Counted from the stretch's first letter, positions 1-8,365 are shown. The stretch is DNA of 12,862 nucleotides from an uncultured Peptococcaceae bacterium (GCA_958417755.1 CATZDY010000074.1:1-12862), one strand, 5' to 3'. The notes: a model not told the origin generated them from the sequence alone. Program-made: numbers and translations.

Positions 1-1020
1 TTCCTCAGGGGTTACAATATTTTCTTCCAAAGCAGCAACCCCGCTCACCACTTTAAAAGTAGACCCTGGTTCGTAGCTATACCAAATTGCAGGATTTTTA
101 TCCCATATATCTTGGGCATAATCATTCCAATGTTCCGGATCAAAAGTTGGCCGATTGCCCATAGCCAAGATGGCTCCTGTTTTGGGATCATCCACCAATA
201 TCATAGCTTTTGCTTGTTTATGTTGCGCCATAATTTTATCCAATTCTTTTTCCACAAAAAATTGAATGGATTGATCCAGGGTTAAAACCACATTTTCCCC
301 CTGGGCAGGGGGTATATAACTATATTCTGTTTGCGGAAGACGCCGCCCATCCGCATCTACTTCTGTTAACATTTTACCCGGAATGCCTTGTAGCTCTTGG
401 TCAAAACTTTTCTCAATTCCACCCAATCCCTGCTGATCCAAGCCCACAAAGCCCAACACATGGGCGGCAAGATTGGCTTGACGATAGGCACGTTTGGTAT
501 CTTGTTCTACCAAAACTCCCCCAATGTTTAAATCCATTAATTTTTGGGTGGTATCCATATCTACATTGCGTTTTATCACAATGTATCGAGTATCTTGGTT
601 CAATTTTTCCAATACTTCATCTGTATCCATTTCTAAAAGACTGGCTAGACTGGCGGCTAACCTTTTCAGCTCTTGCTCGTATTCTTTGGTATACAATGCT
701 TGGTTGATTTCTTTCCCATCTTCTCCTGCGCCCACATTGCTTTTCGCCGTTTTCTCCGCCACTTCTCTTACCACTGTGGGATCAGCCACCACTGTATTCA
801 CCTGTACAGTAACCACCAATTCATTATGGTTACAATCATAAATGGTACCTCTTACAGGCATTAATTTCTGCTCTTGAATTCTTCTATCCTCAGCCTCTTG
901 GGTCAGTTCTCCTCCTTGCACCATTTGGAGCCAAAAAACCCGGCTCATCAGCAAAGAAAGAAACACAACCAATCCTGCCAAAAGAACCAAAAGCCTGTAC
1001 TTACTGCGAACCACATTCAT
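1..1020 (-). CDS. Class B penicillin-binding protein (SpoVD/FtsI-like), 3' end outside window
   Basis: This is a peptidoglycan transpeptidase anchored in the cytoplasmic membrane. The reading frame is open from an ATG at 1020 to the window edge (340 codons visible). Residues about 9-28 form one hydrophobic anchor near the N-terminus. An RGTIYD motif (57-62) marks the start of the dimerisation domain, where family members usually read RGxIxDRNG; here it is RGTIYDCNHNE. The transpeptidase domain begins near residue 240 (VVLTLDQSIQ, DDPKTGAILAM) and reaches the catalytic SxxK tetrad STFK at S320-K323 in the context YEPGSTFK. The SxN and KTG motifs, and any PASTA domain that would separate SpoVD from FtsI, lie outside. 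An in-frame TGA nine bases upstream of the ATG fixes the N-terminal limit; the nearest purine-rich site (AAAGGATG) is rather far. The gene starts 30 bp after cobC on the same strand, with no terminator seen between them. Confidence 0.9.
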   Translation of the reverse strand, partial: MNVVRSKYRLLVLLAGLVVFLSLLMSRVFWLQMVQGGELTQEAEDRRIQEQKLMPVRGTIYDCNHNELVVTVQVNTVVADPTVVREVAEKTAKSNVGAGEDGKEINQALYTKEYEQELKRLAASLASLLEMDTDEVLEKLNQDTRYIVIKRNVDMDTTQKLMDLNIGGVLVEQDTKRAYRQANLAAHVLGFVGLDQQGLGGIEKSFDQELQGIPGKMLTEVDADGRRLPQTEYSYIPPAQGENVVLTLDQSIQFFVEKELDKIMAQHKQAKAMILVDDPKTGAILAMGNRPTFDPEHWNDYAQDIWDKNPAIWYSYEPGSTFKVVSGVAALEENIVTPEE

Positions 1021-1050
1021 CCCATATCACATCATCCTTTGGTATCTTTT

Positions 1051-1677
1051 TTATGATTTGATCAATTGTGAAATGTGATTTGTATCATTCAACAGCATCA
1101 CAATGGCTTCTTCCCATGTGGGAAAATCAATCACATTCAAAGCAACATTATCCTGTCGAATGCGCCAGTTATCTTGCAAATTCATGCCTAACAACTTGGC
1201 GACAAAAGCCCTGATGGGCCCTCCATGACAAACCACTGCCACTTGACGATTCTCATTGGCTGTCACGATACTTTTCATGGCTTCAAAAACCCGAACCGCC
1301 ATCTCAGAAACCAATTCCCCATCAGGGGGCTTTGCGGATAAAGGATCTTTACACCAAGCATTCAATTGCCCTGGATAATTTGCTTGGATTTCTTGGTATG
1401 ACATTCCTTCCCATAGACCAAAATTCATTTCCCGCAATTCCGGCACGGATTGGACTTTTAGTCCTCTAGAGGAAGCCAAAGCTTCAGCTGTCTGTACAGC
1501 CCGGCTTAAATCACTGGCATATACAGCATCAATGGGATGGGCCTCCAATTTCTGGGCCAAGGCCTGGGCTTGTAATACCCCTACCTCGCTCAAAGGTACA
1601 TCCCGATGACCTTGTAATTTTTTTTCAGCATTCCACATTGTTTCCCCATGCCGAATCAACAACATTGTACAGCTCAT
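1051..1677 (-). CDS. cobC: Alpha-ribazole-5'-phosphate phosphatase (histidine phosphatase family)
   Basis: Predicted to remove the 5'-phosphate from alpha-ribazole phosphate or adenosylcobalamin-5'-phosphate, the closing step of nucleotide-loop assembly. At 208 residues it has the normal length. The histidine-phosphatase signature LLIRHGET places the phospho-accepting histidine at H10, with R9 beside it; R59 (DLSRA), E90 (FGLWEG) and the second catalytic histidine H151 (VVCHGGPIRAF) complete the active site. Sequence alone separates CobC weakly from other phosphoglycerate-mutase-like phosphatases, so the assignment rests on context: it is the last of seven cobalamin genes. Its ATG overlaps the cobD stop as ATGA, indicating translational coupling, and GGGAGGG lies five bases upstream. 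Confidence 0.9.
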   Translation of the reverse strand: MSCTMLLIRHGETMWNAEKKLQGHRDVPLSEVGVLQAQALAQKLEAHPIDAVYASDLSRAVQTAEALASSRGLKVQSVPELREMNFGLWEGMSYQEIQANYPGQLNAWCKDPLSAKPPDGELVSEMAVRVFEAMKSIVTANENRQVAVVCHGGPIRAFVAKLLGMNLQDNWRIRQDNVALNVIDFPTWEEAIVMLLNDTNHISQLIKS

Positions 1678-2768
1678 GGAAGCCCTCCCGCAATTTCACG
1701 CAATGCTTGTAAAAGCTTATCATTCTCCGACCTTGTGCGTATGGCAATGCGGATATAATTTCCCTCCAAATGGGCAAAATTGGAGCAATCCCGTACCAAT
1801 AAACCCCTTTCTCCCAACAATCTGATGCATTGCTGATATGTTTCTTTGGACCAAGACAATTGTAACAACAGAAAATTGGCAGCCCCGGGCAAAGGTTTTA
1901 TTCCTTTGATGGCAGACAAGGATTGCAACAAATAGAATTTTTCCTCTTCCACCACTTGCAATGTCTTTTGCATATGATCTATATCTTTCAATGCTGCTAT
2001 GCCTGCTTTTTGGGCCAATGCATTGACCCGCCAAGGATCCAATCTTTCCTGTAATACATTACATACATCAGAATGGGCAATCAAAGCCCCCAAACGTATG
2101 CCCGGAATACCAAAAAACTTTGTCATGGAATAAAGCACCACCAAATTGCGGTGCTTTGCCACCATGGGCATCAAGGATTGTTGGCTGCGATCAGGCACAA
2201 AATCCATGAACGCTTCATCCACCACTAGGATACTATGTTTACGTTCTGCCATTTCCAACAATGCTTGTAAGTCTTTCACAGGATACAAACGTCCGGTGGG
2301 ATTATTGGGATTGCAAATAAAAACAATTTGCTCTGTCATCATTTCCCCTAGGTGGCGCAAAGCAGAACAAACATCCCCCTGAACAGGCAGGGGATAATAC
2401 TCCACCTTTTTTCCCGCTGCTTTCAATGCCTCTGCATATTCATTGAAGGTAGGCGCCACAACCAGTGCATTGTCCAAAGAAAAAATGGAGGGTAATGCAT
2501 AAATCAGTTCTGCACCGCCATTGCCAAATACAATATTCTCCTGCGCCACCCCTAAGTGAGCGGCTAAAGTTTCCGTTAATTCACTGCAATCAGGATCCGG
2601 ATAATGACATAACCGCCAGACATTATCCAAAATAGCTTGGTATACCCCAGGAGCAGGCCCCAAGGGATTAATGCTGGCGCTAAAATCTATAAAATCTTGC
2701 TCTGCGACCTGATAAAGCCGGGCTGCTTTAGCAAGATTGCCACCATGCTGATGTTTTTGCAAACACAT
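1674..2768 (-). CDS. cobD: L-threonine-O-3-phosphate decarboxylase, PLP-dependent
   Basis: Cytosolic fold-type I PLP enzyme that makes (R)-1-amino-2-propanol O-2-phosphate, the linker joined to adenosylcobyric acid by CbiB. The N-terminus has the family hallmark HGGNLAKAA followed by DFSASINPLGP (residues 8-38). Other visible features are FGNGGAELIY (81-90), CNPNNPTG (152-159), VDEAF with D184, the Schiff-base lysine K217 in SMTKFFGIPGIRLG, and substrate-carboxylate arginines in YIRIAIRT (R340, R344). Length 364 is typical. The histidinol-phosphate aminotransferase HisC is the close paralogue; the N-terminal HGG motif and the cobalamin neighbours favour CobD. The start is supported by AAGGAG ending about six bases before the ATG. 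It lies 54 bp after cobS and overlaps cobC by 4 bp. Confidence 0.94.
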   Translation of the reverse strand: MCLQKHQHGGNLAKAARLYQVAEQDFIDFSASINPLGPAPGVYQAILDNVWRLCHYPDPDCSELTETLAAHLGVAQENIVFGNGGAELIYALPSIFSLDNALVVAPTFNEYAEALKAAGKKVEYYPLPVQGDVCSALRHLGEMMTEQIVFICNPNNPTGRLYPVKDLQALLEMAERKHSILVVDEAFMDFVPDRSQQSLMPMVAKHRNLVVLYSMTKFFGIPGIRLGALIAHSDVCNVLQERLDPWRVNALAQKAGIAALKDIDHMQKTLQVVEEEKFYLLQSLSAIKGIKPLPGAANFLLLQLSWSKETYQQCIRLLGERGLLVRDCSNFAHLEGNYIRIAIRTRSENDKLLQALREIAGGLP

Positions 2769-2822
2769 TCACTCTCCTTATTTTTCTTTTATGCTACAAC
2801 ACAATCAAGTTATGATAAAAGA

Positions 2823-3611
2823 TCAAAAGCCCAAAATGTATTTCCCAAACACACCAAGGCCACAGAAATAAGGACCCATGAGCTGATAAAGCGGGAAAAA
2901 TAGAAGCAATACCGCTACTTCCATGGTTTCATTCACTGCTCCATAGGTATCGCCAGTTAATCCCCCCAACTGCTTGACTAATTTCTTACAGAGAAACCAA
3001 GCCAAAAAGCCCACCAAGGCCATGCAAACCACTCCTGCTGGACCACAGATTAAAATTGCCAACACAATTGTGAGTATGGTTGCTATCCCTAATTCAAATT
3101 TACTAGCCGCAGCATGGCTTTTCCCAAACCCTTCTTTACGGGCATAGGGAAAAGACACTGTTGCATAGGCCATGGCCCAACGACTAAGAATTGGCATGAA
3201 GAGCAATATGCTGTAAAATTGGGGTGCTGGCAATGAAATCACCAAACCATATTTCAGCAACAATAAACAAGCCAAACCCAAAACCCCAAAGGCCCCTACC
3301 CTGCTGTCCTTCATAATTTCCAATTTTTTTTCCCTGGGGCGTCCACTCAATACACCATCTAAGGTATCCATAAAACCATCCATATGCAAACCACCAGTTA
3401 AAACCACCATGCCTACCACCACCACTGCAGCCACTGCTGGGGCTGGAAATACATAATGAAATAAAAAGGCCAGGCCAATCAATACAGCGCCCAATACAAG
3501 TCCAATGATGGGAAAATATAATACCGAACGACTGGCTGTTTTTTCTTCATATGGTACATATTTTATGTAAATCCGGGTTAACATTTGCAAAGCAAGCAAA
3601 AAACTATTCAT
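2823..3611 (-). CDS. cobS: Adenosylcobinamide-GDP ribazoletransferase (cobalamin synthase)
   Basis: Integral membrane enzyme that joins adenosylcobinamide-GDP to alpha-ribazole(-phosphate), giving adenosylcobalamin(-phosphate). The 262-residue product opens with LLALQMLTRI, as in family members that start LLALQFLTR. It carries the conserved acidic motif GGLHMDGFMDTLDG at residues 73-86 (D78, D82, D86, probable metal ligands) and then EIMKDSRVGAFG at 98-109. Several hydrophobic segments (about 31-51, 57-72, 108-140, 173-200 and near the C-terminus) fit the polytopic topology. The ATG overlaps the cbiA stop by 8 bp (ATGAATAG), and GGAGG lies 11 bases upstream inside cbiA, indicating coupled translation. 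The cobT gene that usually supplies its second substrate is not in this window. Confidence 0.94.
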   Translation of the reverse strand: MNSFLLALQMLTRIYIKYVPYEEKTASRSVLYFPIIGLVLGAVLIGLAFLFHYVFPAPAVAAVVVVGMVVLTGGLHMDGFMDTLDGVLSGRPREKKLEIMKDSRVGAFGVLGLACLLLLKYGLVISLPAPQFYSILLFMPILSRWAMAYATVSFPYARKEGFGKSHAAASKFELGIATILTIVLAILICGPAGVVCMALVGFLAWFLCKKLVKQLGGLTGDTYGAVNETMEVAVLLLFFPLYQLMGPYFCGLGVFGKYILGF

Positions 3612-5019
3612 TGCGCAAAGCGCCTCCGTCTATAGTTTCGCGGGATTTTTTAAAACGCAAACAGCTGTCAATTAATCTTTGGGCTGCTTGGGGATGGGCG
3701 GCAAAATGAATGTGCAAATAAGTGGCCAACACATTATCCTTTACATATCCGTCCACAGTATGGCCACTCACCCCTTCTTTCACCAAACGATAGGCCCTTG
3801 GCTCATCTTTATCAAGTTGAAAGCTGGAATAGTGGAATTCATGGCCTTTCAATTGATCCCCTTTGGAAGCCAATACATTGTCTTCTAAAACCACTGCTGT
3901 TACATACCCTAACGCCATCCGTTTCTTCTCCATGCAGCATTGGCCAGGAATAATACCTGCCATTTTATGATGGTTACCTTCAAAATCCGTAACCCCTTGG
4001 GATAAATACATCAATCCTCCGCACTCAGCATAAATAGGCATTCCCTTGGCCCAAGCTTTACGCAAGCCCTTGATGAATACTTGGTTGGCAGCTATTTTGT
4101 TGGCAAACATCTCCGGAAATCCCCCACCAATGTATAAACCATCTAAATCTTCAGGAAAATCCCCCTGTAAAGCAGAACAATAAACCAACTCCGCTCCCAT
4201 GGTATTCAATAAATCCAGTCCATCTTGGTAATAAAAATGAAAGGCATCATCAAGGATAACCCCTAAACGTACTTTTGGGCTTTTGGGACAAGAAGGAAAA
4301 CAAAATAATGAGGGCGTAGTTAAAGAAGGAGCTTTTTGGGATAAAGTTAAAAGATCATTTATATTCATGCCTTCTTGAATTCTATCAGCCATTTGCCCTA
4401 TCAAACCTTTGACATTTTCTTTTTCTGAAGTAGGCAATAACCCTAAATGTCTTTCAGGCAAATCAAGCCCAGCCCAACGCCCGGCATATCCCAATACCGG
4501 AATACCACAAGATCCTTCAATGGCACGCCGCAATAAATCCAGGTGACGGGGACTTCCCACTTTGTTTAAAAAAACACCAGCCACATTTACCTCTGGATCA
4601 AAGGTACGGTATCCATGGACCAAAGCCGCAGCACTACCAGCCATGGATCCTGCATTCACTATGAGCAACACCGGTGCTTGTAAAATCTTGGCCACCTGGG
4701 CAGTAGAACCTTCTTGCCCTGCATCCCGACCATCATATAAGCCCATAACCCCTTCAATAATAGACACATCTGCACCAGTAGCTGAACGGATAAAAGCTTC
4801 CCGTATTCTGTCTTCATCCATAAACCAGGCATCCAGATTACGGCATTTTCTTCCAGTGGCTGCTGAATGATACCCTGGATCAATATAATCTGGCCCCACT
4901 TTAAAAGGCTGTACTTTTAACCCTTGTCTCGTCAAGGCTGCCATAATTGCTGTGGCAATTGTCGTCTTTCCCACCCCACTATGGACTCCGCCAATGACCA
5001 ACCGAGGATACAGTCCCAT
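3604..5019 (-). CDS. cbiA: Cobyrinate a,c-diamide synthase (glutamine-hydrolysing)
   Basis: Amidates the a and c carboxylates of cobyrinate using ATP and glutamine; type CbiA belongs to the anaerobic (cobalt-early) pathway. From the ATG at 5019 the protein has 471 residues, normal for the family. An N-terminal dethiobiotin-synthetase-like domain carries the P-loop GVHSGVGKTT (residues 11-20), then KVGPDYIDPGYH and a Walker B-like IIEGVMGLYDG. The C-terminal class I glutamine amidotransferase domain has IGGGFPEMF, nucleophile C333 in YAECGGLMYL, and histidines in TYLHIHFAAHP. The frame stays open 23 codons further upstream, but AAGGAG eight bases before this ATG and the family-like beginning MGLYPRLVIGG favour the shorter form. 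The gene starts 50 bp after cbiB and overlaps cobS by 8 bp. Confidence 0.95.
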   Translation of the reverse strand: MGLYPRLVIGGVHSGVGKTTIATAIMAALTRQGLKVQPFKVGPDYIDPGYHSAATGRKCRNLDAWFMDEDRIREAFIRSATGADVSIIEGVMGLYDGRDAGQEGSTAQVAKILQAPVLLIVNAGSMAGSAAALVHGYRTFDPEVNVAGVFLNKVGSPRHLDLLRRAIEGSCGIPVLGYAGRWAGLDLPERHLGLLPTSEKENVKGLIGQMADRIQEGMNINDLLTLSQKAPSLTTPSLFCFPSCPKSPKVRLGVILDDAFHFYYQDGLDLLNTMGAELVYCSALQGDFPEDLDGLYIGGGFPEMFANKIAANQVFIKGLRKAWAKGMPIYAECGGLMYLSQGVTDFEGNHHKMAGIIPGQCCMEKKRMALGYVTAVVLEDNVLASKGDQLKGHEFHYSSFQLDKDEPRAYRLVKEGVSGHTVDGYVKDNVLATYLHIHFAAHPQAAQRLIDSCLRFKKSRETIDGGALRNE

Positions 5020-5069
5020 CTCAATCACTCCTTCCCTTGCTTTACAGCCATATGATTGCTTCATGTTTT

Positions 5070-6032
5070 TTACCATATTATATAACAAAGATAATGGATG
5101 AATACTCCTGCTAGCAAAACAATAAAACTAGCATAATACATCAAATCCACCGTAGCTCGCACATGAACTGTCTGTAAAGGATAAAGGGGATCCCCCATGT
5201 ATTCGCGAAAGGATTCCACTCCCTTGTAAACATTCAATCCACCCAAACGAATGCCCAAACAACCAGCCACAGCGGATTCCGGAATGCCGCTATTAGGACT
5301 GGGATGTTTAGGTGCATCCCTTCGCATGGTGGACAGAGCACGGCGGGCATTGCGCCCTGTAAGCCAAGCAGCGAACAACAAAGCTACCCCTGTGATACGG
5401 GCAGGGATAAAATTGGCCACATCATCCAAACGAGCAGAAAATCTTCCAAAATATAAATACTTTTGATCCCTATACCCTACCATGGAATCCAAGGTATTCA
5501 CTGCTTTATAAGCCATGGCCAAGGGGGCTCCTCCTATCAAAGCATAAAAAAGAGGGGAAACCACGCCATCCACAATATTTTCCGCCACAGTTTCCACTGT
5601 AGCCCGAACCACATTTTGTTGATCCATGCAATCCGTGTCCCTACCCACTATTCGTCCTACCATCTGTTGCGCCAAAGGTAAATTTCCATCCCTTAGGGGC
5701 TTTAATACATCTTCCGCGGCTTGGGCCAAGCCCTTGGAAGCCAAGGTGGTGGAAATGAGCCATATTTCAACAATGAATGCTAGCACAGGGTGGATGAGCG
5801 AAAGCAACCATAAAAGCAAATAGGTTGCCGCAAAGGCGGATACCACCACCACCACAGCAAGGAAAGTCCCTAACCAAAATTGTTTTCTAGGCGTTTTGTC
5901 AGGACGTTGTAAAATTTTTTCTAACCAGGCGATATATCGTCCAATATAAATAATGGGATGAGGCATCCGAGGCGGATCACCCACTACCCGGTCAATACAA
6001 TAGGCCAGAAAAACCGCTAAACAAGCATACAT
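5070..6032 (-). CDS. cbiB: Adenosylcobinamide-phosphate synthase
   Basis: Membrane enzyme that attaches aminopropanol phosphate (the CobD product) to the f-propionate of adenosylcobyric acid, making adenosylcobinamide phosphate. The 320-residue product starts with a hydrophobic segment and DRVVGDPPRMPHP (14-26), a family signature. Hydrophobic spans follow at about 54-78, 82-96, 212-224 and at the C-terminus. The second signature, HPSPNSGIPESAVAG followed by CLGIRLGG, is at 243-265. The ATG is preceded by a modest GGCGGTGG site. It begins 11 bp after the cbiP stop, so it is very probably co-transcribed. Naming caution: some organisms call this protein CobD; it is unrelated to the decarboxylase CobD encoded further down this cluster. 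Confidence 0.95.
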   Translation of the reverse strand: MYACLAVFLAYCIDRVVGDPPRMPHPIIYIGRYIAWLEKILQRPDKTPRKQFWLGTFLAVVVVVSAFAATYLLLWLLSLIHPVLAFIVEIWLISTTLASKGLAQAAEDVLKPLRDGNLPLAQQMVGRIVGRDTDCMDQQNVVRATVETVAENIVDGVVSPLFYALIGGAPLAMAYKAVNTLDSMVGYRDQKYLYFGRFSARLDDVANFIPARITGVALLFAAWLTGRNARRALSTMRRDAPKHPSPNSGIPESAVAGCLGIRLGGLNVYKGVESFREYMGDPLYPLQTVHVRATVDLMYYASFIVLLAGVFIHYLCYIIW

Positions 6033-6043
6033 ACTGCCACCGC

Positions 6044-7597
6044 CTAGGATGATTTACCGGGACATAAGCCCAACAAAGCATATAGTTTTTCCATATCCAA
6101 GCTACCTCGCACTGTTTCACCCAAACGGTCATAATCCCTTTGTCTCTGTTCCCAAGCGGAAAGGGAAGCCTTTTCAGACAGAGGCGCTAATCCTTTTTTC
6201 ACCCGTAAAGAATTAATCAAAGCACGGCGGAAGGATACTTCATCAAAAACACCATGGATATAAGTGCCCCACACCAGCCCGTCTTCCCGCACAGCACCAT
6301 CATAAAAATTAACGCTTTCTCCCAAACGACGGACTATCTCAAAAGCTGGGACAACCCCTTCACCCAATTGAGAAATCCCCATATGGATTTCATATCCTGC
6401 AACCATTGCTCCCACAACATCTTTGCCCATCAATTCAGTCCCGCATACCTTTGCCTCCACTTGGGTGGTTACCTTTTCTTGGGCAAAAGTGGTCACTACA
6501 TTCAGCAAACCCAGACCTTGTAAACAGGAAATTTTTGATTCAGTATGCAAGGGATCATGTAATTCTTTTCCTAAAATTTGATATCCGCCACAAATACCAA
6601 TAACAGGTACTCCTTTTTGGGATAAAGCACAAATTTCATCCGCTAATCCAGTTTTTCGGATATGGGCCAAATCCTCAATGGTATTTTTACTCCCTGGCAC
6701 AATGATTAAATCCGGATTGCCCAAAGGCGTACCTCTTCCTACATAGCGCAAAAGAACATCAGGTTCATCTTCCAAGGGATCAAAATCAGTAAAATTAGAT
6801 AAATGAGGCAAATAAATCACAGCAATTTCAATATCTTTCTTTTCATTGGAAGAAGAAGTTTTCATGGTTTCCTCAGAAACAGAATCCTCCTCTTGCAAAC
6901 GAAATCCTTGAAAATAGGGAACAACTCCTAACACTGGCTTAGAGATTTTTTCCTCCAAAAAATCAATGGCAGGTTGGAATAACCTTAAATCCCCTCGAAA
7001 TTTATTGATGAGAATACCAGCTACCCGATCCCGATCCTCTGGATCAATGAGTTCCAAAGTTCCCACCACAGAGGCTAAGGCGCCCCCTTTATCAATATCC
7101 GCCACCAATAATACTGGGGCATCAGCCTGTCTGGCTACTTTCATATTCACGATTTCTGTTTCTTGCAAATTCACTTCTGCCGGACTTCCGGCTCCTTCAA
7201 TGACCACAATGTCATTTTCTGACCGCAAACGATCCAAAGCTTCACAAGCTACTTTCCAAACATGTTGGCTATATTCCACATGATAATCTTGGGCGCTTTT
7301 ATTGCCAATGGGTTTTCCCAAAACAATCACTTGGGAAGAAGCTTGTCCTGTGGGCTTTAATAAAATGGGATTCATATCCACATTGGGTTCTTGGCCAGCA
7401 GCTTCTGCCTGAACCACTTGAGCCCTTCCCATTTCTCCCCCGTCTCTGGTGACAAAAGAATTGAGAGCCATGTTCTGGGATTTATAAGGAGCCACTCGAT
7501 ACCCATCACGATAAAAAATCCTACAAAGGGCTGCTACCAATACACTTTTCCCCACATGGGAAGCCGTACCTTGCACCATAATTGTTTTTGCGGTCAT
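6044..7597 (-). CDS. cbiP: Cobyric acid synthase (glutamine-hydrolysing)
   Basis: Performs the four amidations (b, d, e, g) that turn adenosylcobyrinate a,c-diamide into adenosylcobyric acid; also called CobQ. With the ATG at 7597 the protein has 517 residues. The N-terminus reads MTAKTIMVQGTASHVGKS, the usual family beginning with its P-loop (10-18); the Walker B-like VIEGAGSPAEVNL follows near 132. The C-terminal glutaminase domain shows nucleophile C336 in VIGICGGYQILG, then GYEIHMG and H448 in TYIHGVFD. An ATG two codons upstream (7603) is possible but directly abuts GGGGAGG; using 7597 leaves a six-base spacing, so it is the better start. The gene lies 57 bp after cobU. Confidence 0.95.
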   Translation of the reverse strand: MTAKTIMVQGTASHVGKSVLVAALCRIFYRDGYRVAPYKSQNMALNSFVTRDGGEMGRAQVVQAEAAGQEPNVDMNPILLKPTGQASSQVIVLGKPIGNKSAQDYHVEYSQHVWKVACEALDRLRSENDIVVIEGAGSPAEVNLQETEIVNMKVARQADAPVLLVADIDKGGALASVVGTLELIDPEDRDRVAGILINKFRGDLRLFQPAIDFLEEKISKPVLGVVPYFQGFRLQEEDSVSEETMKTSSSNEKKDIEIAVIYLPHLSNFTDFDPLEDEPDVLLRYVGRGTPLGNPDLIIVPGSKNTIEDLAHIRKTGLADEICALSQKGVPVIGICGGYQILGKELHDPLHTESKISCLQGLGLLNVVTTFAQEKVTTQVEAKVCGTELMGKDVVGAMVAGYEIHMGISQLGEGVVPAFEIVRRLGESVNFYDGAVREDGLVWGTYIHGVFDEVSFRRALINSLRVKKGLAPLSEKASLSAWEQRQRDYDRLGETVRGSLDMEKLYALLGLCPGKSS

Positions 7598-7654
7598 AAA
7601 CATCCTCCCCTACTTTCCCTTTTGCTGTTCCCTATTATCTCTATATTTTATTGT

Positions 7655-8230
7655 TTAGCCTTTGTTCACAGCCATTGCCTTTACATCCACAGCCAACCCA
7701 GCCACTACAAAATAGACCTGATCCGCCTTTTCCGCTAAACAGCGATTTACCCTACCAGCAACATCCCGAAATAATCTCCCCAAAGGATAGGGCGGAACCA
7801 CGCCAAGTCCCACTTCATTGGCCACCACGACCACCTTAGATGTACAAGCAATAGCTTGTTGGGCCAAAAATTTCGCTTGTTGCAAAATAAATTGTTCCTT
7901 TTCCATATCACTGGCACCCTCGTGGGGCAGGCTTTCGTCCAGGAGCAAATTCGTCGTCCAAACGGTCATACAATCAATTAAAATAGTACCAGGTTCCCTG
8001 CCATAGCGATCCAATACCTCGGGTAACCAATGGGTTTCTTCCACTGTTCGCCAAGACGCAGGGCGCCTTTGGCGATGGATGTCAATGCGCTGGCGCATTT
8101 CTTCATCCCCCACTGCAGCAGTAGCCACATAGGTAATAGGTCCTGGAGCCTCTGAAACCAATTGCTCCGCGAACTCACTTTTACCACTACGGGCACCACC
8201 CAAAACAAGAACAAACTTATCCTTTTCCAA
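7655..8230 (-). CDS. cobU: Adenosylcobinamide kinase / adenosylcobinamide-phosphate guanylyltransferase
   Basis: Bifunctional cytosolic enzyme that phosphorylates adenosylcobinamide and then transfers GMP to make adenosylcobinamide-GDP, the substrate of CobS; it serves both synthesis and cobinamide salvage. Visible motifs are the P-loop GGARSGKS (11-18), YVATA, DEEMRQRIDIHRQRRP with H52 aligning to the guanylylated histidine of the family, IDCMTVWTTNLL, and ANEVGLGVVPPYPLGRLFRD. Length 191 is slightly above average. The start is TTG, since the frame has no suitable ATG; AAGGTGGGG about eight to ten bases upstream supports it. This is the first gene after the riboswitch terminator, 55 bp downstream, so it takes the riboswitch signal directly. 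Confidence 0.95.
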   Translation of the reverse strand: MEKDKFVLVLGGARSGKSEFAEQLVSEAPGPITYVATAAVGDEEMRQRIDIHRQRRPASWRTVEETHWLPEVLDRYGREPGTILIDCMTVWTTNLLLDESLPHEGASDMEKEQFILQQAKFLAQQAIACTSKVVVVANEVGLGVVPPYPLGRLFRDVAGRVNRCLAEKADQVYFVVAGLAVDVKAMAVNKG

Positions 8231-8284
8231 TTGTCCTTCCCCACCTTTATAACCTGTAATCCCAACAAACCATCTAAAAACAAT

Positions 8285-8310
8285 AAAACCCCGGCCTTTT
8301 GGGACCGGAG
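8285..8310 (-). terminator. Riboswitch-controlled intrinsic terminator
   Basis: On the minus strand CTCCGGTC pairs with GGCCGGGG (eight pairs, two of them G-U) around a CCAAAA loop, followed by TTTTATTGTTTTT. It sits between the cobalamin aptamer and cobU. The short sequence GGAGATAACTCC just upstream could pair with the CTCC of the 5' arm and act as an anti-terminator. Attenuation of the cob genes when cobalamin is bound is inferred from how this class usually works. Confidence 0.88.
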
Positions 8311-8337
8311 TTATCTCCTCAGCCTAAAAGAGCCCTC

Positions 8338-8357
8338 CCTTCATACTCCCGTGAAGG
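8338..8357 (-). promoter_or_regulatory. Expression-platform hairpin, candidate P13
   Basis: CCTTCA and TGAAGG form a perfect six-pair stem around the loop CGGGAGTA, just downstream of the aptamer. Its loop GGAG can pair with CTCC of the L5 segment (GCGGTCTCCGC) in the aptamer, the place where cobalamin riboswitches form a kissing interaction. A rival partner for L5 is GGAGA next to the terminator, which gives five pairs. The hairpin is seen in the sequence; the kissing role is inferred. Confidence 0.45.
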
Positions 8358-8365
8358 TAATTGGC

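Noticed and set aside
1048..1055. CATAAAAA on the minus strand as a possible sporulation (sigma-E type) -10 box for the penicillin-binding protein
   Set aside because: Only a partial match and no convincing -35 element at the right distance; too frequent by chance in this AT-rich stretch.
5020..5088. 23-codon N-terminal extension of cbiA
   Set aside because: The frame is open, but the downstream ATG at 5019 has AAGGAG at good spacing and gives the family-typical N-terminus; the extension would also overlap cbiB.
7601..7603. ATG two codons upstream of the chosen cbiP start
   Set aside because: It directly abuts GGGGAGG with no spacer, whereas the ATG at 7597 leaves six bases.
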